NCBI GenBank assembly: GCA_019237435.1
Contig: JAFAHB010000073.1
Location: 1 to 7,297, forward strand
Reading direction: 5' to 3'
Source: Vulcanimicrobiota bacterium
GTDB lineage: Bacteria > Vulcanimicrobiota > Vulcanimicrobiia > Vulcanimicrobiales > Vulcanimicrobiaceae
DNA length: 7,297 nucleotides
Shown here: positions 4,079-7,297 of the stretch, piece by piece
Numbering within the stretch: position 1 is the stretch's first letter
How the letters are laid out: every line of letters begins with the position of its first letter
Made by a program: the position numbers and the translations under genes
The notes under the pieces: generated by a model
Database searches by the model: none
Told to the model about the DNA's origin: nothing
Seen by the model: only the letters and a program-made list of their open reading frames with translations

Positions 4079-7000
4079 ATGAGTCGTAGGCGACGCTTGG
4101 GGCGCGGGCTGCTTGTAATTGTCGCGGCGCTGGCGTGCGTTTTTCTAACGCCCGTCGCGCGCGCCGGTACGACCGGGTCAATCAGCGGAACGGTTTACGA
4201 CGCGGCGACGAAAGCGCCGATCGCGGGTGCTGCCGTGACCGCGGAAAGCCCATCGCAGGTCGCGCACGTCACGACCGACGCGTCGGGCCGCTTTGCCTTT
4301 CTTTCCCTTGCACCCGAAACGTACACAATTTCAGCCTCCCGCGAAGGCTACATCTTTGTTTCGATCGCCGGCATATCGGTGTTCGCCGATCAAAACCAGT
4401 CGCTCTCGCTCGCCCTTCAGAAAAGCCTCAAGCAGATCGCGCACGTCACCTCGCAGTCGGCGCTCAGCCCGGTCAAAGCCGGCGTCGGCACCGACGTCTA
4501 CTCCGTCAACCCCGGTTTGACCACGGCGGCCGCGACGCTCGGCGGCGGCGGCGGACTCAACAATGCGTACTCCGCAATCGCCGCAATGCCGGGCGCGTAC
4601 GTGCCGCCCAATCAAGTCGGCGTCAACCAAACCGTCTACATCCGGGGCGGCTACTTCGATCAAATCGGATACGAGTACGACGGCGTGCCGATCAACCGTT
4701 CGTTCGACAACTACCCCGGCAACTCGGAAACGACGCTCGGCCAGCAAGAGCTGCAGATTTACACGGGCGGAGGCGAGGCCGATGCGAATGCGACCGGCCT
4801 TGCGGGATTCATCAACCAAGTGATCAAGACCGGAACGTATCCCGGCTATGCAGTGGCCGGCCTCGCGCTCGGGACGCCGACATTTTATCACGACGCGCGT
4901 GTCGAGGCGGGAGGCTCGACGCCCGACCGGCTGTTTTCATACTACGTCGGCATCAGCGGCACGAATCAGGACTTCCGCTATTTCGATCAGTTCAACGGCG
5001 CGAGCCTCACCGATTCGATCCCGTACGGCTATTGGCCGGCGCACGTCACGACGTTTTTGCCGGCGTTCTACCCGGCCGTCTACCCCACGTGTACGAACAA
5101 TTTTACGTACACCAACCCGCTAAAAAACACGCTGTACACCGATCCCGGCTGTTTTGGTTCGTATCCGTCGAACTATGGCCAGCCCTCGTCGTTCGATAGC
5201 CGCGACGTCGTAGCGAACGTTCACGTGGGGCTCCCGCATCGCCACGACGCCGGCCGGGACGACGTGCAGCTGCTCTATATGTCGTCCGCGAATTTTACGC
5301 AGTATTACTCGAGCCTCGACGACTCCGGTCCGCTAGGGCTTGCGATCGAAAACGATGGGCTTGCGGGAAGCCCGCCGGACTTTTATGGCGGCAACGTCAA
5401 TCAGTGGCCCGATTCCTATACGTTTCCGGCCGGCACGCAGTGGCTTGCGCCTGCCTCGACTCATCCGATCGCGTACTATTATCCGGGTTCACCGACGGCG
5501 CGGTGCGCGAACGTCACCGGCGTCCCCAACGCTTGTCCTTTCAATGCCAACGGAAGTCAAATCTACTCGCTCGTTCCGTCCGACGTGCGCGACGCGCGTT
5601 GGGATACGGCGAACATTGCCAAGCTGCAGTATCAGAAGAACATCGGCTCGACGGCCTACGTCAGGCTCTTCGGCTACACCTTTTACTCGAATACGAACCG
5701 CGCGAGTCCGAACGGCTACGGGAACAACGTGACGTTGGGCGTCGAGAACTACCAATACGAGGTCGATTCGCACACGGGCGGCTTGGAGCTGCAGTTCGCC
5801 GATCAGCTTTCCGGCGAGCATCTGCTCGAAGGCATGGTCTCGTACATCACTTCAAATACGCTGCGATACTTCAACCACGCGTATTACAACACCGGATCGC
5901 AGCAGGTAAGCAACTTTACCAACGGTTCCGAATGCTTTTCGGCTGCTCCCGGCTATAGCTACAATCTCGGCGATCCCGCGCCGTGCAACTCGACGATATC
6001 GCAAGGGACCTTCTCCCTGCCGTACGGTCCGCCAATCGGCTCGGGGTACCAGTCGTATTTCAATACTCAAAACCCGTGCGCCGCCGGCGAGCTGCCAAAG
6101 ACGAGCCCGGCGTGCAAGGCCGGCGCGTCGATGCTCCTTACGTATCTTGGGAATCAAGGTTTCATTAACTCCGTCGTCCCGAAGCTCACCAACGCGTCGC
6201 TCAGCGATCAGTGGCGGCCGAGCGACGCCTGGAACATCAACGCGGCCGTTCGTTTTGAAAACGACGCGTACGGTCTCGCCGACACCAACAATCCGGCAAC
6301 CAACTTCTGGTTCGCGGCAGCCCGGCGCGAGTTCTGCGTCAATCCGGTTACGCGGCAGCCGATCTTCATCCCGCAACCGCCCCAAAGCATCTTCGTCTTT
6401 ACGCCGTTCGTCGGATTCGACTGTCCGATCGACCGTTCGACCGGAAAGCCGGTTCAAACGGTGCATCCGAACGGAACCGACGGTATTCTGCTGACGAACA
6501 ACTATCCGTCGACTTATTCGGTCGGCTATGGGTTGCCGCGAATTTCGGCGACCTACACCGTCAGCCCCGACACGGTGCTTCGTTTTTCGGCCGGGCGGTA
6601 CGCGCAGCAGCCTCAGAACTACGAAATCCAGTACGTGACGATCGAACCGAATCTCGCCTCGCAGTTGTTGGGTTTCATTCCGTTTGGCTACAGCTCGCCG
6701 TTGCACGAGGCGCAGCCTCAGTTTTCGGATAACTACGATTTTTCATACGAGCACCATTTCAAGGGCACCGACGTCGCCATGAAGCTCACGCCCTACTACC
6801 GTTACGGGACCGACCAACTCTACGAAACGCCGAATCTTCCGAGCCTCGGCGTGTCGCCCTCGTTCAATGCCGGGACGCTGCGCGTCGACGGTGTGGAGCT
6901 GCTGCTCACGAAGGGAGATTTCAGCCGTAATGGTTTCTCTGGAACGTTCTCTTATACGTATACGAACGCCGCCGAGAAGTGGAGCAACTATTTGAACAGC

Positions 7001-7297
7001 ACGGTCGGCCCGGTCGACCAATACAATCAGGACATCCAGGAATTCAACGCCCTCACCGAGGCGGGCGGCGGGGCGAAATGCTACGTCAGCAACAGCACGA
7101 CGTATTTGCCCGACCCTAGCTGCGCGGGCATGCGCGGCTATTATCCCCCGATTCTGAATCCGTACTTTGCGATGATGCCGCAACCCACGCTCGATCCTCA
7201 CGGCTGGTATGCGCCCGGCCTGGACTTTCCGTATATCGCACCGAACACGTTCGCGTTCGTCCTCAACTATCGTCGCGGCAAGTTTGCCGTGACGCCC
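4079..7297 (+). CDS. TonB-dependent outer-membrane receptor with carboxypeptidase-regulatory-like domain (3' end missing)
   Basis: The frame is open for 1073 codons to the window edge without a stop. Such proteins bind a ligand at the cell surface and import it with energy from TonB/ExbBD; the ligand here is unknown. Residues 1-29 are a signal peptide (MSRRRRLGRG, hydrophobic core, cleavage after ARA). Residues 31-113 are a carboxypeptidase-regulatory-like Ig-fold domain (GSISGTVYDAATKAPIAGA, TTDASGRFAF, PETYTISASREGY). Residues about 115-255 form the plug, with TVYIRGGYFDQIGYEYDGVP near 185-204 and NQVIKTGTYPGY near 246-257. The rest is Tyr/Asn/Ser-rich alternating sequence of a beta-barrel with long loops. 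NTFAFVLNYRRGKFAVTP at the edge looks like the start of the last strands, so probably only a small part is missing. Twelve mature cysteines fall into six close pairs. No clear TonB box is visible. It diverges from a lipoprotein gene that could be a partner. Long ORFs in other frames here are shadows. Confidence 0.93.
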   Translation, partial: MSRRRRLGRGLLVIVAALACVFLTPVARAGTTGSISGTVYDAATKAPIAGAAVTAESPSQVAHVTTDASGRFAFLSLAPETYTISASREGYIFVSIAGISVFADQNQSLSLALQKSLKQIAHVTSQSALSPVKAGVGTDVYSVNPGLTTAAATLGGGGGLNNAYSAIAAMPGAYVPPNQVGVNQTVYIRGGYFDQIGYEYDGVPINRSFDNYPGNSETTLGQQELQIYTGGGEADANATGLAGFINQVIKTGTYPGYAVAGLALGTPTFYHDARVEAGGSTPDRLFSYYVGISGTNQDFRYFDQFNGASLTDSIPYGYWPAHVTTFLPAFYPAVYPTCTNNFTYTNPLKNTLYTDPGCFGSYPSNYGQPSSFDSRDVVANVHVGLPHRHDAGRDDVQLLYMSSANFTQYYSSLDDSGPLGLAIENDGLAGSPPDFYGGNVNQWPDSYTFPAGTQWLAPASTHPIAYYYPGSPTARCANVTGVPNACPFNANGSQIYSLVPSDVRDARWDTANIAKLQYQKNIGSTAYVRLFGYTFYSNTNRASPNGYGNNVTLGVENYQYEVDSHTGGLELQFADQLSGEHLLEGMVSYITSNTLRYFNHAYYNTGSQQVSNFTNGSECFSAAPGYSYNLGDPAPCNSTISQGTFSLPYGPPIGSGYQSYFNTQNPCAAGELPKTSPACKAGASMLLTYLGNQGFINSVVPKLTNASLSDQWRPSDAWNINAAVRFENDAYGLADTNNPATNFWFAAARREFCVNPVTRQPIFIPQPPQSIFVFTPFVGFDCPIDRSTGKPVQTVHPNGTDGILLTNNYPSTYSVGYGLPRISATYTVSPDTVLRFSAGRYAQQPQNYEIQYVTIEPNLASQLLGFIPFGYSSPLHEAQPQFSDNYDFSYEHHFKGTDVAMKLTPYYRYGTDQLYETPNLPSLGVSPSFNAGTLRVDGVELLLTKGDFSRNGFSGTFSYTYTNAAEKWSNYLNSTVGPVDQYNQDIQEFNALTEAGGGAKCYVSNSTTYLPDPSCAGMRGYYPPILNPYFAMMPQPTLDPHGWYAPGLDFPYIAPNTFAFVLNYRRGKFAVTP

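Noticed and set aside
4127..4141. Possible lipobox (ALAC, Cys20) in the receptor signal peptide
   Set aside because: The -3 residue is Ala rather than Leu/Val/Ile, and a better signal peptidase I site (ARA, 27-29) follows. TonB receptors are normally not lipoproteins.
3990..4181. N-terminal extension of the lipoprotein to the ATG at 4181
   Set aside because: The added 64 residues are Arg-rich, would place the signal peptide and lipobox in the middle of the protein, and would overlap the receptor gene. The ATG at 3989 has GGAGG upstream.
4135..5199. 354-aa + strand ORF inside the receptor gene
   Set aside because: Arg-rich, low-complexity shadow of the receptor in another frame. The receptor frame has a signal peptide, a recognisable domain and a plug.
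5852..6706. 284-aa antisense ORF within the receptor gene
   Set aside because: No domain or signal visible and no ribosome site noticed. The overlapping receptor frame is well supported.

Overview
The window is GC-rich bacterial DNA, fully packed with five protein genes on strictly alternating strands (+, -, +, -, +). The first and last genes run off the window edges. The last gene is a TonB-dependent outer-membrane receptor with a signal peptide and an N-terminal carboxypeptidase-regulatory-like domain, and its neighbour is a lipoprotein, so the host has a diderm envelope. The plug wording (for example the YIRGG and NQVIKTGTYPGY stretches) and the short 'AACGGSGG' lipoprotein start remind me of proteins from Candidatus Eremiobacterota (WPS-2). 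That is recollection, not a search, and the phylum assignment is tentative.

Layout. 1-207 (+) is the C-terminal end of a MIP-family channel (aquaporin) carrying the second NPA box. 204-734 (-) is an uncharacterised protein with two membrane segments. 735-786 is a short divergent control region with an AT-rich patch and two small inverted repeats. 787-3468 (+) is a complete 893-residue signalling protein: a class III adenylate cyclase domain, then an NB-ARC/STAND ATPase, then TPR-like helical repeats. 3465-3989 (-) is a small secreted lipoprotein of unknown function. 3990-4078 is a second divergent control region. 4079-7297 (+) is the TonB-dependent receptor, open for 1073 codons without a stop and cut by the window edge.

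How the parts may work together. No two genes share a strand side by side, so there is no operon here. Genes can be linked only through the two shared divergent promoter regions: membrane protein with cyclase, and lipoprotein with receptor. Both tail-to-tail junctions overlap by exactly four bases, with the stop codons interlocked. The cyclase keeps every catalytic residue I can check, including the Lys/Asp pair that selects adenine, so it probably makes cAMP under control of its ATPase/TPR sensor half. The receptor is an outer-membrane uptake or binding protein of unknown ligand. Its twelve mature cysteines fall into six close pairs, which suggests disulfide-braced surface loops. I see no RNA genes, CRISPR arrays, insertion sequences or convincing terminators, and no gene-free stretch longer than 300 bases.
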